Positions 8,027 to 17,247 of a stretch of 64,000 bases of DNA are shown here, piece by piece (the stretch's first letter is position 1; every line of letters begins with the position of its first letter). The DNA lies in assembly GCA_030412945.1 (NCBI GenBank), contig JAUHJS010000004.1:434001-498000 (forward strand). Reading direction: 5' to 3'. A program made the position numbers and the translations under genes. The DNA is from Shiella aurantiaca. Its GTDB lineage: Bacteria; Bacteroidota; Bacteroidia; Cytophagales; Cyclobacteriaceae. A model generated the notes under the pieces. It worked only from the letters and a program-made list of their open reading frames with translations, was not told the origin of the DNA and searched no databases.

Positions 8027-11000
8027 ATGAAAAAACTCTTACTTTCTGCAATCATGACCGTGATTGTAAGTTTTGCCTACTCCCAAGGACAAAACTTTTG
8101 GAAGGCATCCAACCAAAGCCCGGTTCAAAACAAGAGAATTCCCTCTGTGAGCCGTCAACCCAAGTACTTTACGCTCTATGACCTCGATGTGAAGCAATTC
8201 ACTGCGCAGGTAAGCAAAGCCAAGGATCGTTCTTTGGCGCGTTCGGCTTCTGATGTAATCATGAGCTTTCCTACGGCCGATGGGAACATTGAGAACTTCC
8301 GCGTAGTGGAGGCCAATGTATTGCATCCTGATTTGGCCGCACAGTATCCGCACATTAAGTCCTATGCCGGACAAGGCATTGAAGACCCATCAGCCTCTAT
8401 CCGCTTTAGTGTTTCGCAGGCGGGCTTCCATGGCATGGTGCTTTCTTCACAAAAAGGCGCCTATTTCATCGACCCATACGCTGCCGAAACCAATACCTAC
8501 ATGGTGTACAAAAGAGCAGACTTGGGTAGAGAAGACCAAGGTTTTGAGTGCTTGACCGAAGAAGACATGGATTTGCCTTCTGTTAAATACAATACCTCGG
8601 AGCGCAGTACCAACGACAAGAAATTGAGAAAATACCGTTTGGCGCTTTCTTGTACTGCTGAATATGGAAATATTTTTGCCGGATCTTCCGGAACCGATGC
8701 CCAGAAAAAAGGCAACATCCTGGCGCAAATGAACATCACCATGACCCGTGTAAATGGGATTTATGAGCGTGACCTTGCCATTACTATGGAAATTGTGCCA
8801 AACAATACCGCCATCATGTATTACGGTACAGCCAACTCTGACCCATGGGCCAATGAGTGGAACAGCAAAACGCAGCAAGTGATTGATGCCGCCATTGGTA
8901 ATGCCAATTACGATATCGGGCACAATTTCAACACCACAGGCGGTGGTAATGCCGGATGTATTGGTTGCGTTTGTCAAACCGGAAGCAAAGGAAGTGCCTA
9001 TACAGGTCGCTCTAACCCTACCGGAGATGCTTTTGATGTAGATTATGTAGCCCACGAAATGGGTCACCAGTTTGGTGGATACCACGTAATGAACACTTGT
9101 AGCCGTAGTGGTAGCGGTTCTACGGAAGTAGAGCCTGCCTCAGGTAGCTCTATCATGGGCTATGCCGGTATTTGCTCTACCAATATCCAAAGCAATAGTG
9201 ATGCGTACTTTGCCTATGTAAACATCCGCGATATTTCTGCCAACGTGCAAGGCGGTGTAAGCTCTTCTTGCGCTCAAATCATCAATATTGGCAACAATGC
9301 CCCTACGGCCAATGCCGGAGCAGATTATACCATTCCTAAGTCAACTCCATTTGTATTGAAAGGCCAAGGTACCGACCCCGATGGCGATGTGCTTACCTAT
9401 ACCTGGGAACAAAATGACCCGCAACAAGCTTCAGGTTCAGGTTCTCCTCAGTCTACGTGGACCGTTGGCCCGATGTTCCGTTCTAAGGAAGGCACCACAT
9501 CACCTGACCGCTACATGCCTCAGATCAGTGATGTGGTAGCCGGAAACTTAACGCCTACTTGGGAGGTAATCCCATCGGTAGGAAGAACCTTGAACTTCTC
9601 CTTGACCGTGCGCGATAACAAAGCCGGTGGTGGACAAACCGCTGAAGATTTGATGCGCGTAACGGTAAGCGGCACAGCCGGACCTTTCACGGTAAGTGCG
9701 CCTAATACCGCAGTAACCTGGAATGTAGGCCAAAGTCAAACCGTAACTTGGAACGTATCAGGTACCAATGCCAGCCCTATCAACTGTGCCAATGTGAACA
9801 TCTTGCTATCCACAGATGGCGGATTTACCTATCCGGTAGTATTGGCGGCCAATACGCCTAACGATGGTTCTCAAACTATCACTGTTCCTAATAACGTAGG
9901 ATCTACTAACCGTATCAAAATTGAAGCCGTAGGGAATATCTTCTATGATATTTCAAAGGTAAACTTCACTATTGCAGGAGCGGTTTCTTGTAATGCTACC
10001 GTGCCAACTGGCCTTTCTGCTTCTGGTGTAACGTCTTCTTCTGCTAACTTAAGCTGGAACAGCGTTTCAGGAGCTACGTATGATGTACAGTATCGTGTAG
10101 TAGGAACCAGCACCTGGACTACCGTAGCCTCTGCTACCAATAGCCTTAGCTTAAGTAGCCTTGCAGCTAGCACCAATTATGAAGCGCAAGTGCGCAGCAA
10201 GTGTACCAGCACTTCTTCTGCTTACAGTAGCTCAGTGAATTTCACTACTTCTACCGTAAGCATCACTTATTGTGCCTCTAATGGCAATAGTACTGCCGAT
10301 GAATACATTGGTCGTGTGCAGTTGAACACCATCAACAATGCCAGCGGAGCAGGTACTGGAGGGTATTCTAACTTTACTGCCATCTCTACTAACCTTTCTA
10401 AAGGTTCGGCTTATACTATTACGGTAACTCCTACCTGGACAGGTACGGTTTACAATGAAGGCTATGCCGTATTCATTGATTACAACCAAGATGGCGACTT
10501 TACCGATGCAGGAGAAACCGTTTGGACACGTTCTGCTTCTAAAACTACTCCAGTAAGTGGTTCATTCACGGTGCCAGCAGGGGCGCTTTCAGGTGCTACC
10601 CGTATGCGTGTAAGTATGCGTTACAATACCATTCCTACTTCTTGCGGTTCATTTAACTATGGCGAAGTAGAAGACTATACCGTACAAATCGGTGGAACTG
10701 CCGATACTCAGGCCCCAACTACTCCAACTAGCCTTAGCGCAAGCGGAACTACACAAACTACCACCAACCTATCATGGACGGCCTCTACCGACAACGTAGG
10801 TGTAACAGGCTATGATGTGTACAGAAATGGTGCCTTGCTTGGTAGCACAACCTCTACTTCCTATGCAGTTAGCGGCTTAACCGCAGCTACTTCTTACACC
10901 TTTGCAGTGCGTGCCAAAGATGCAGCCGGAAACATATCTACTGCCGCTAGCATCAATGTAACCACTCAGGCGAACTCTTGTGTGGATGTTACACTCACAT

Positions 11001-11551
11001 TGAAGTTTGACAACTATCCGGAAGAAACCAGCTGGGCGATTCGCAATGCTTCCAACACTGTGGTAGCCTCTGGCGGAACCTATGGCTCACAAGCCGATGG
11101 CTCTACTTTGGTCATCAACAATTGCTTGCCTGCTGGATGCTATACCTTCACTATCAACGATAGCTATGGCGATGGTATCTGCTGCGCCTACGGAAATGGT
11201 AACTACAGCTTAACGGACGGAAGCACTGTATTGGCTTCTGGAGGTTCATTCACCAGTTCACAAACCACCAATTTCTGTGTGGGCACTGGCAAAACCGACC
11301 GCAATGCCATCAGTGAGCTAAGCACTAACGAAATCATCTTGTACCCTAACCCGGTAAGAGACTTCTTGAACATCTCAGTGAGCAATGAGTCGGTGAAATC
11401 AGTTACTGTATACTCAGCCAACGGAGCCCGCGTGCACCAAGTAAGCTTGAAAGCCGATGGTTTAGATGTATCAAACCTTAACAGTGGCATCTACCTCATC
11501 ACTATCGAAACTGATAGCCAAGTGGTGAAGAAGAAATTTATTAAAGAGTAA
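8027..11551 (+). CDS. Secreted reprolysin-like zinc metalloprotease with FN3, GEVED and T9SS sorting domains
   Basis: 1174-residue secreted protease. Order: signal peptide (1-19); propeptide-like region to about 190; metzincin (M12B-like) catalytic domain with HEMGHQFGGYH, giving zinc ligands His342, His346 and His352 and catalytic Glu343, then a Met-turn candidate IMGYAG; a PKD/Ig-like region from about 425; fibronectin type III (about 658-745); GEVED domain (about 747-890, ending GEVEDYTV); second fibronectin type III (about 895-985); a Cys-containing beta domain; and a type A T9SS C-terminal sorting domain (about 1095-1174, with YPNPVRD and the KKFIKE tail). It would be exported by the type IX system, anchored or released, and degrade extracellular protein. 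It has its own promoter region and terminator. Confidence 0.92.
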   Translation: MKKLLLSAIMTVIVSFAYSQGQNFWKASNQSPVQNKRIPSVSRQPKYFTLYDLDVKQFTAQVSKAKDRSLARSASDVIMSFPTADGNIENFRVVEANVLHPDLAAQYPHIKSYAGQGIEDPSASIRFSVSQAGFHGMVLSSQKGAYFIDPYAAETNTYMVYKRADLGREDQGFECLTEEDMDLPSVKYNTSERSTNDKKLRKYRLALSCTAEYGNIFAGSSGTDAQKKGNILAQMNITMTRVNGIYERDLAITMEIVPNNTAIMYYGTANSDPWANEWNSKTQQVIDAAIGNANYDIGHNFNTTGGGNAGCIGCVCQTGSKGSAYTGRSNPTGDAFDVDYVAHEMGHQFGGYHVMNTCSRSGSGSTEVEPASGSSIMGYAGICSTNIQSNSDAYFAYVNIRDISANVQGGVSSSCAQIINIGNNAPTANAGADYTIPKSTPFVLKGQGTDPDGDVLTYTWEQNDPQQASGSGSPQSTWTVGPMFRSKEGTTSPDRYMPQISDVVAGNLTPTWEVIPSVGRTLNFSLTVRDNKAGGGQTAEDLMRVTVSGTAGPFTVSAPNTAVTWNVGQSQTVTWNVSGTNASPINCANVNILLSTDGGFTYPVVLAANTPNDGSQTITVPNNVGSTNRIKIEAVGNIFYDISKVNFTIAGAVSCNATVPTGLSASGVTSSSANLSWNSVSGATYDVQYRVVGTSTWTTVASATNSLSLSSLAASTNYEAQVRSKCTSTSSAYSSSVNFTTSTVSITYCASNGNSTADEYIGRVQLNTINNASGAGTGGYSNFTAISTNLSKGSAYTITVTPTWTGTVYNEGYAVFIDYNQDGDFTDAGETVWTRSASKTTPVSGSFTVPAGALSGATRMRVSMRYNTIPTSCGSFNYGEVEDYTVQIGGTADTQAPTTPTSLSASGTTQTTTNLSWTASTDNVGVTGYDVYRNGALLGSTTSTSYAVSGLTAATSYTFAVRAKDAAGNISTAASINVTTQANSCVDVTLTLKFDNYPEETSWAIRNASNTVVASGGTYGSQADGSTLVINNCLPAGCYTFTINDSYGDGICCAYGNGNYSLTDGSTVLASGGSFTSSQTTNFCVGTGKTDRNAISELSTNEIILYPNPVRDFLNISVSNESVKSVTVYSANGARVHQVSLKADGLDVSNLNSGIYLITIETDSQVVKKKFIKE

Positions 11552-11573
11552 AAACCAACCCCTATTTATTTTT

Positions 11574-11607
11574 ATAAAGGCCTTCCACTGGGAGGCCTTT
11601 ATTTTTG
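11574..11607 (+). terminator. Intrinsic terminator of the metalloprotease
   Basis: ATAAAGGCC and GGCCTTTAT arms around an 11-base loop, followed by a T-rich tract, 22 bases after the stop codon. Confidence 0.88.
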
Positions 11608-11635
11608 TTGTATCTTCGGTTTTCAGCATACCACC

Positions 11636-12112
11636 ATGGCCTCCTTCATTCGAAAGCGCCTTGTTTCGCCCCTGCGGCAATTCCTCGCCCAAGGGGTTTC
11701 TCCTCAGCGCCTTGCCTGGGCGGTAAGCTTGGGTGTGGTCTTGGCTACCGTGCCTGTATTCGGTTTATCCACGCTGCTCTGCTTATTGGCCATCAGTCTT
11801 TTCCGGCTCAATCCAGCCGCGGTGCTGCTCGTCAATCAGCTGGCCTATCCCTTGCAATTTATATTGTATTTGCCTCTCATCCGCGCAGGCGAATGGCTGT
11901 TTCGTCAGCCGCCCTTACCCTTCAACCTCAGCCAGATTGCCGATTTTGTGATGAACGACACCCTTCGCGCCTTGGGTGTGCTGGGCTGGAGTACCTTTTT
12001 TGCCCTGCTCGTTTGGCTGGTATTTGCCAGTATAGGCACTATGCTTTTGTATCTGATATTTCGGGAGCTTTTCAAGCGTATGCTCAAGGCTAAGCAATCG
12101 GTTCAAGACTAG
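11636..12112 (+). CDS. DUF2062 membrane protein
   Basis: 158 residues, matching DUF2062 in length and layout. An amphipathic N-terminus with the SPQRLAWAVSLGVVLATVP stretch is followed by hydrophobic helices (about 30-60, 65-90, 115-145) and a basic C-terminus. In many Bacteroidota this domain is attached to or near glycosyltransferases. Here it stands alone between a terminator and a convergent CLC gene. Probable inner-membrane protein; molecular function unknown. Confidence 0.8.
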   Translation: MASFIRKRLVSPLRQFLAQGVSPQRLAWAVSLGVVLATVPVFGLSTLLCLLAISLFRLNPAAVLLVNQLAYPLQFILYLPLIRAGEWLFRQPPLPFNLSQIADFVMNDTLRALGVLGWSTFFALLVWLVFASIGTMLLYLIFRELFKRMLKAKQSVQD

Positions 12113-12164
12113 GGCAGCGGCCGGGCTTTCGCCACTCGCCAATCCACCCGCAAGGCCATTTCGG

Positions 12165-12189
12165 AGCCAGTCTGCCGTCAGGCAGGCTC
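12165..12189. repeat. Imperfect palindrome between convergent genes
   Basis: AGCC-GTCTGCC facing GGCAG-GCT with a short GTCA loop, in the 95-base gap between convergent DUF2062 and CLC genes. The GTCTGCC/GGCAGGC type palindrome is of the kind dispersed in Bacteroidota genomes. It may act as a bidirectional terminator, though no T run follows. Confidence 0.5.
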
Positions 12190-12207
12190 TATCCCTGCTG
12201 CAATCCC

Positions 12208-13512
12208 TCAGGAATCTTTCTTCTCACTAGGTTTGCTGAGGTCTTTCAAGCTGCGTTTACTCAAGCGGCTATACAGTCCATGCTTCGGACTACCAATCTG
12301 CTGTGCGTGGTAAATACCCGTATGCCCTGAAAACAAATAAGCTAACACACAGGCCAAGGCCATATAAACGGCACTTTCTGCGCCAAATAGCTCTATGCTC
12401 ATCAGAGTGCAAGCAATGGGCGTATTCGTAGCGCCTGAGAACACCGCCACAAAGCCCATTCCGGCCAGCAGCGCCAAAGGCAAGGGGATAAAACCGTGCA
12501 GGGCATTGCCCAAAGTAGCCCCTACGAAAAACAATGGCGTTACCTCTCCGCCCTTAAAGCCCGCGCCCAAGGTGAAGGAAGTGAATAAGGTCTTGAGCAA
12601 AAAAGTCCACTCGGCAAGTGGCTGCGAGAAGGCTTCCACAATAGTGGGAATACCCAAGCCCATATAGCGCGAGCTATCGGTAGTCCAGAAAACTAAGGCC
12701 AATAGAGCTCCACCCAGTACCGGGCGCAAAGGCGGATAGCTAATCGAGCGCGTGAAAGTCCGGCTCCAGAAATGTACCGATTGGGAAAAAAGCCAAGCTG
12801 CCAAACCAAAGAGTATGCCCGCCAGTAGCGTCCAAAGAAATAATTCAGGCCGCATAGCAGGCACCCAAGCAATGGCATAAGTTGTGTGCTCCACCGCCCA
12901 GGCATGGCAGGTGTAATCGGCCACCAAGGCGGCCAGCAGACTCGGCAAGAGGGCTTCGTAGCGCATACGGCCCAGCACCAGCACCTCCAGGGCAAATACT
13001 GCTCCGGCCAAAGGCGTTCCAAATACCGAAGCAAATCCGGCACTAATGCCCATGATGAGTAGCATCTTGCGGTCGCGGTTTTTCAGGTGGAAAATCTTGG
13101 TAAACTGATCGGCAATGGCACCTCCCATTTGTACGGCTGTGCCCTCCCTTCCGGCCGAGCCGCCCACGGCATGAGTAAGCAAGGTGCCAAAAAGCACTAG
13201 GGGAGCCATTCGGAAAGGGATAATCTGCTTAGGGCTGTGGAATTCCTCCAAAAGCAAGTTATTGCCCTTTACCACCGAACTGCCCCAGTAGTGATAGCTA
13301 AGTCCAATAAGCAGTCCGCCCAGTGGCAAGAAGATAATCACCCACAAGTTGGCTTCCCGCCATTGGGTAATCCACTGTAAAGAACTTAGGAAAAAAGCAG
13401 AAGCGGAGCCCGCCAAAACGCCAATCAGCAAGGCCAGCGCCAACCATTTTAGCAGATCGAAAAAGAAAGGGATTTGTTCAATGGCAAAAAAGCGGTTTCT
13501 AATTGTGTTCAT
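12208..13512 (-). CDS. CLC-family anion channel/antiporter, fluoride-type motifs
   Basis: 434-residue CLC transporter with the usual 10 or more membrane helices. The gating motif reads GREGT with Glu123, and the first selectivity motif is KGNNLLLE (about 81-88) where chloride CLCs have GSGIP. The GNNL plus GREGT combination is the signature I know from the CLC-F fluoride/proton antiporters, so fluoride export is a reasonable inference; chloride transport remains possible. No C-terminal CBS domains. Single gene on the minus strand; no fluoride riboswitch could be recognised with confidence in the 13513-13640 leader. Confidence 0.85.
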   Translation of the reverse strand: MNTIRNRFFAIEQIPFFFDLLKWLALALLIGVLAGSASAFFLSSLQWITQWREANLWVIIFLPLGGLLIGLSYHYWGSSVVKGNNLLLEEFHSPKQIIPFRMAPLVLFGTLLTHAVGGSAGREGTAVQMGGAIADQFTKIFHLKNRDRKMLLIMGISAGFASVFGTPLAGAVFALEVLVLGRMRYEALLPSLLAALVADYTCHAWAVEHTTYAIAWVPAMRPELFLWTLLAGILFGLAAWLFSQSVHFWSRTFTRSISYPPLRPVLGGALLALVFWTTDSSRYMGLGIPTIVEAFSQPLAEWTFLLKTLFTSFTLGAGFKGGEVTPLFFVGATLGNALHGFIPLPLALLAGMGFVAVFSGATNTPIACTLMSIELFGAESAVYMALACVLAYLFSGHTGIYHAQQIGSPKHGLYSRLSKRSLKDLSKPSEKKDS

Positions 13513-13715
13513 GTTACCCGAATATATAGTGCTACTCCCGCCCTCATAAGAGCGATACCGTAGACGCCATCAGCCTTTGCAGGCGGTTTGAGGCAGACAT
13601 CATTGCCATTGAAAGTCCAAAGATAGGGATTATTCTGAATCAGGCCATAGGGATTTCAACACTCCAAAAGTTCCGAATTTTTGTAGTGCTAGAGCATAAT
13701 TTAATTCAATTAAGA

Positions 13716-13739
13716 GTTTCGTAAGGAAACGAACCAAGG
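13716..13739 (+). repeat. Dispersed palindrome, GTTCGTGAGG-type (variant copy)
   Basis: GTTTCGT-AAGG-AAACGAAC followed by CAAGG. Same architecture as the copies at 13821-13844 and 54091-54114, including the trailing CAAGG. Confidence 0.75.
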
Positions 13740-13756
13740 CGGATGTTAAAACCTCC

Positions 13757-13789
13757 ATACCCGTTAGGTTTCTAAAACCTGACGGGTAT
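13757..13789. repeat. Long near-perfect hairpin
   Basis: Two 15-base arms, ATACCCGTTAGGTTT and AAACCTGACGGGTAT (14 of 15 pair), with a 3-base loop. The core resembles the terminator hairpin at 62075-62108. Sits between two copies of the GTTCGTGAGG palindrome. Confidence 0.7.
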
Positions 13790-13820
13790 CTTTCGCACAT
13801 GGTGCTTGTTTCAATCAGAA

Positions 13821-13844
13821 GGTTCGTGAGGACACGAACCAAGG
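13821..13844 (+). repeat. Dispersed palindrome, GTTCGTGAGG-type
   Basis: GGTTCGTG-AGGA-CACGAACC followed by AAGG: perfect 8-base arms. Nearly identical to 54091-54114; a further copy starts at 63991 and runs off the window. Confidence 0.8.
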
Positions 13845-13919
13845 CGAAAAGCGGCAGCAACACCCTGGCTTGTAATCCATCATTCTCCAATATACGAACA
13901 TCGAACCAAACATTTTGGA

Positions 13920-14099
13920 GTGCTCTACCAAGCATATTTGGATGGTAACCTTGACGATAATGCTTTTGAACTCTTCATGGATAGGATGTATCAAAGGAAG
14001 TTCAATGAAAGCTTCAACATGCCAAGTCCTTACAGAGTAGAACAAAAAATCGATACCCTGATTAAAATTCTAGAACTTGATGGATTAATCGAAGGGTAA
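13920..14099 (+). pseudogene. Possible 3' fragment of a gene, unknown product
   Basis: Sixty codons ending in TAA, starting at a GTG (alternative ATG at 13977). The translation has normal protein character, with acidic helices (GNLDDNAFELFMDRM, KIDTLIKILELDGLIEG). The frame stays open back through the upstream palindrome without a proper start, as expected for the tail of a gene whose front was lost. It could also be a genuine small protein. I do not recognise the family. Confidence 0.4.
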
Positions 14100-14250
14100 C
14101 ATACCATTTGGTCTTAAGCATTTTTACTTCCATTTCCCTTCATGTTTTACAGGGTAGTTTCCACACTTTCAGGTAAGTGTATTGTAACGACTCCCCGTAT
14201 ACTGCGTATAAAACGGCACAAGTAAGCGAACGAATACTACATCTACAGGA

Positions 14251-14787
14251 ATGCGAAAATTATCACTTTTTATAGCCATGAGTTTAGACGGCTACATTGC
14301 CAAACCCAATGACGACCTAAGTTTTCTGAAATTGGTGGAAAAAGAAGGGGAAGACTATGGATACACGGCCTTTACCGCCAATATCGATACCCTAATTATT
14401 GGGAGAAAAACCCATGATTATGTACTAAAGGAGGTTGGCGCTGCCCATTACGACAATGGGGAACGTGATGTGTATGTGATTACAAGAACAGCAAAACCCC
14501 AAACAGGCCGAACCACTTTTTATACAGGAAACTTGGCAACCTTGGTTCAGCAACTAAAAGCGCAAGAAGGAAATGGCATATACTGTGATGGGGGAGCGGA
14601 GGTGATAAACGAACTCTTACAGCATGACTTGATAGATGAAATGATCATTTCCATTATACCGATTTTGCTGGGCAGCGGGACACGCTTATTCAAAGACAAT
14701 AGACCCGAGCAACTCCTTGAACTGGTAAGTGCCAAGTCATTTGATACCGGCCTGACCCAATTGCATTACAAGCGAGCCCATCTATAG
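14251..14787 (+). CDS. Dihydrofolate reductase family protein (RibD C-terminal fold)
   Basis: 178 residues with the pattern of RibD_C/DHFR-like reductases: N-terminal beta strand LSLFIAMSLDGYIAKPND, the IGRKTHD segment that follows the substrate pocket, YVITR, and IYCDGGAEVINELL, the dinucleotide-binding glycine region, then IPILLGSGTRLF. It probably reduces a pteridine or related substrate with NADPH. Monocistronic, between a repeat-rich gap and a TPR gene. Specific substrate cannot be assigned, and antibiotic-resistance DHFR is unlikely because the family is distinct from FolA. Confidence 0.88.
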   Translation: MRKLSLFIAMSLDGYIAKPNDDLSFLKLVEKEGEDYGYTAFTANIDTLIIGRKTHDYVLKEVGAAHYDNGERDVYVITRTAKPQTGRTTFYTGNLATLVQQLKAQEGNGIYCDGGAEVINELLQHDLIDEMIISIIPILLGSGTRLFKDNRPEQLLELVSAKSFDTGLTQLHYKRAHL

Positions 14788-14873
14788 CCCAGGGTTTAAA
14801 CTTCTTAAATAGGGGTTTACTGGGGTTTAGTATTGAGACAATAATCAGTAACTTGGTGTACCAATTAGCCAAT

Positions 14874-16304
14874 ATGCTGCACAAGATTGCTTTCACCGCT
14901 TTTGTCTTTCTGAGCTCCGCCTTCTCTTTGTCGGCCCAGGCCCCTCTCGATTCCCTATTTGATAGGGCCTACGTTTTAGAGACGGAATCTCCTCAGGAAG
15001 CCATCCGTCTTTATGTCCACATCGACTCCTTGGCCCAGCAGGAGAATGATACCCTTAGCCAAGCCAAAACCTTCCATTACCGTGGCATTGTGTATTATGA
15101 TTTGGGTGAACTGCTGCTATCCATCCGCATGTACAAAACCGCTATTGAGCGCTATGAGTCTATTTCACATGAAGTGGGGGTGGCGGCCTGCCAGCAGAAT
15201 CTGGGGAATATTTACATTGCCCAAGGCGATTATAAAAACGGGCTGCAATACTATCTGCAAGGGCTGAATAGTTTGGAGAAAAATCAGGATACGGCCCGCC
15301 TCATTGTTTCCTACAACAACGTGGGAGCCGCCTACCGCGCGCAAAAGCAAATTCCCAGTGCGCTCACCTTTCATAGAAAAGCCTTGCACCTGAGCCGTGC
15401 CATGCACGACTCGCTCGGTCAGGTAAATGCCTGGCTCAATATCGGTACGGCTTATTATTCTTTAGAAAACTACGATTCGGCTTTGTATTATTTCCGCCAG
15501 TCGCTAGAGATGGCCGAAGCCTTGGGAGATAATTATTTACTAATTCTCAATTATAACAATATGGCCTCTATCCATTTTCAGGAAGAGCGCTATACCGAAG
15601 CCTATGAAAGCGGGAAAATGGCCTTGGCCTTGGCTTTGCTGGAAAATAAGCCCTACGATATGGCCGATATCTATAGCTTGGCGGCTTATTATGTCCTAGC
15701 GGTAAATCGCTTTGCCGAGGCGGAAGACTATCTGTTCAAAGGTCTGAAACTGGCTCAGGAGTATGGCTTTAGTGATATTGAGCAACGAATTTTGTATCGA
15801 ATTTCTGTGCTTATGTCCAAAACAGGTCGGCATGAGCAAGGCTATCTCTACCTGTTAGAAAGTACCGAGCTCAAAGACTCGCTGTATACCCAAGACATGC
15901 GCTTGGAATTGGGCAAACTACAAGCCCGCTACGAACTGGAAACCGAACAAAGGGAACAGGCGCTTAAGGAACAGGCCTTGCAAGAGCAGCTAGCCCAAGA
16001 GCGTACACGCCAGAATATGCTGCAATACTCTTTGATTTTCCTTTTTCTGGTCATTCTGTTTTTGGTGGTCAGCGGCTCGCGCTATCTACACCTCAGTGAG
16101 CGGGTACGCACCATTGTCAGCCTTCTCTTTATCTTGGTTTTGTTTGAGTTTTTGCTCGTACTCACCGATCCGCTGGTAGACCGTATTTCCCATGGCGTGC
16201 CGCTCTACGCCTTGGGTTGCAATATCGTGATAGCCTCACTCACCTTGCCATTGCATGGTTTGCTCAGGCGGGTGCTGAACAGAAGCGAAGAAAAACCCGT
16301 ATAA
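14874..16304 (+). CDS. TPR-repeat membrane protein, signalling type
   Basis: 476 residues from the ATG at 14874, chosen over an in-frame TTG at 14853 because it gives a compact signal peptide (cleaved near ALA/SLSAQ). At least six tetratricopeptide repeats span about residues 40-335 (for example NLGNIYIAQGDYKNGLQYY and NIGTAYYSLENYDSALYYF). A Gln/Glu-rich coiled coil follows (about 345-385), then three hydrophobic helices near the C-terminus. This is the architecture of Bacteroidota periplasmic-TPR sensors, but the usual C-terminal kinase or LuxR/LytTR output domain is absent; the protein stops after the membrane helices and a short tail. Partner unknown. Confidence 0.8.
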   Translation: MLHKIAFTAFVFLSSAFSLSAQAPLDSLFDRAYVLETESPQEAIRLYVHIDSLAQQENDTLSQAKTFHYRGIVYYDLGELLLSIRMYKTAIERYESISHEVGVAACQQNLGNIYIAQGDYKNGLQYYLQGLNSLEKNQDTARLIVSYNNVGAAYRAQKQIPSALTFHRKALHLSRAMHDSLGQVNAWLNIGTAYYSLENYDSALYYFRQSLEMAEALGDNYLLILNYNNMASIHFQEERYTEAYESGKMALALALLENKPYDMADIYSLAAYYVLAVNRFAEAEDYLFKGLKLAQEYGFSDIEQRILYRISVLMSKTGRHEQGYLYLLESTELKDSLYTQDMRLELGKLQARYELETEQREQALKEQALQEQLAQERTRQNMLQYSLIFLFLVILFLVVSGSRYLHLSERVRTIVSLLFILVLFEFLLVLTDPLVDRISHGVPLYALGCNIVIASLTLPLHGLLRRVLNRSEEKPV

Positions 16305-16313
16305 AAACCATCC

Positions 16314-17213
16314 ATGAAGAGATACCTGATAATCCCAGCACTTGTTATTCGTTGTTTTTTGAATGCCTTGGCGCAAAAGAAGGTAATAGTGGCGGATGCG
16401 GTAAACAGAAAAGCATTAGCATTTGCAGAGGTGCAGTTTGCTACTTCAGGGTTTTACACCACTAAAGAGGGAGTGGCCATACTTTATGATACGGCATTGT
16501 ATTATACGATTTCCTATTTGGGTTTTGAAACATTGGAGGTAAATCCTAAAATGCTCTCGAAAGATACACTTTATCTAAACCCTAAACCGCTTGTACTTGA
16601 GGAGTTTATCTTTCAAGCCTATCCACATACCAGGAAGGTGGATTTTTTGACCATTCCTAAAAAGAATTACTCCGGCTGGCCGTTGCAAGGTTCCAGAGAA
16701 GTAGTTACCCGTATTTATCCTGAAAATGAGATCGTGGGAGTTTTGAAGAATGTGGCCTTTTCTTTTGAAAAAGACATCTTCAAAAAGCCTGATAAGGGTT
16801 CTGATGAAATGGCTTTGGTGAGGTTCAATGTATATTCTAACGATTCTATTCTCACCCACCTGTATAGCAGTAAGGCGATAGAAATACAAGCAAATGCCAG
16901 TGAAAAGGTGTTTTTAGATCTTAGGGAAGATAAACTTCTTATGAGTGAGGATGGACTTGCGATAGGCGTAGAGTATTTAGGACAGATAAATTCGGAAGGC
17001 ACGATTTTGACGAATGAACATGTTGTATACCTGAGCCTAAGTGCAGAAAGAAGCCCTTTGTATAAACAAAACACCTTGGTACGTTCGGTTTTTGATAATA
17101 AAGCGATTATTATACCTTCTTTAGAGAAACACTTTCATGCGGAAAATCTCCCTCATTATAAAGGGGATACGCGTAATTTGGCGATAGCATTTGAAGTATT
17201 TACTAAAGAGTAA
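16314..17213 (+). CDS. CarboxypepD_reg-like domain protein, unknown function
   Basis: 299 residues starting 9 bases after the TPR gene. A hydrophobic leader (ALVIRCFLNALAQ) precedes a carboxypeptidase-regulatory-like beta-sandwich (about 20-100) with VADAVNRKALAFAEV and YTISYLGFETLEV, the pattern found at the N-terminus of SusC-like receptors. The remaining 200 residues match no family I can name. No plug or barrel follows, so it is not a receptor. Probably a periplasmic or surface protein cotranscribed with the TPR protein. Confidence 0.7.
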   Translation: MKRYLIIPALVIRCFLNALAQKKVIVADAVNRKALAFAEVQFATSGFYTTKEGVAILYDTALYYTISYLGFETLEVNPKMLSKDTLYLNPKPLVLEEFIFQAYPHTRKVDFLTIPKKNYSGWPLQGSREVVTRIYPENEIVGVLKNVAFSFEKDIFKKPDKGSDEMALVRFNVYSNDSILTHLYSSKAIEIQANASEKVFLDLREDKLLMSEDGLAIGVEYLGQINSEGTILTNEHVVYLSLSAERSPLYKQNTLVRSVFDNKAIIIPSLEKHFHAENLPHYKGDTRNLAIAFEVFTKE

Positions 17214-17247
17214 AGCTGAGAAATCTTGTTAGATTTCAAACGAAAGA

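Larger units (their letters stand above)
13513..13919. other. Repeat-rich gap without a convincing gene
   Basis: Roughly 400 bases upstream of the CLC gene. Open frames here lack family resemblance and are interrupted by palindromic repeats. I see three palindromes (listed separately) and short inverted pieces (an ACTCCAAAA block near 13660 and TTTTGGAGT near 13914). It looks like a graveyard of repeats and gene debris. Confidence 0.6.

Noticed and set aside
8447..9085. Antisense open frames within the metalloprotease gene
   Set aside because: They are mirror images of a codon-biased repetitive gene, as are the other long antisense frames in mutS, the TonB receptor and the LVIVD gene.
13630..13935. 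Minus-strand open frame as a gene
   Set aside because: It runs across palindromic repeats and its translation has no family resemblance or sensible composition; it is a repeat artefact.
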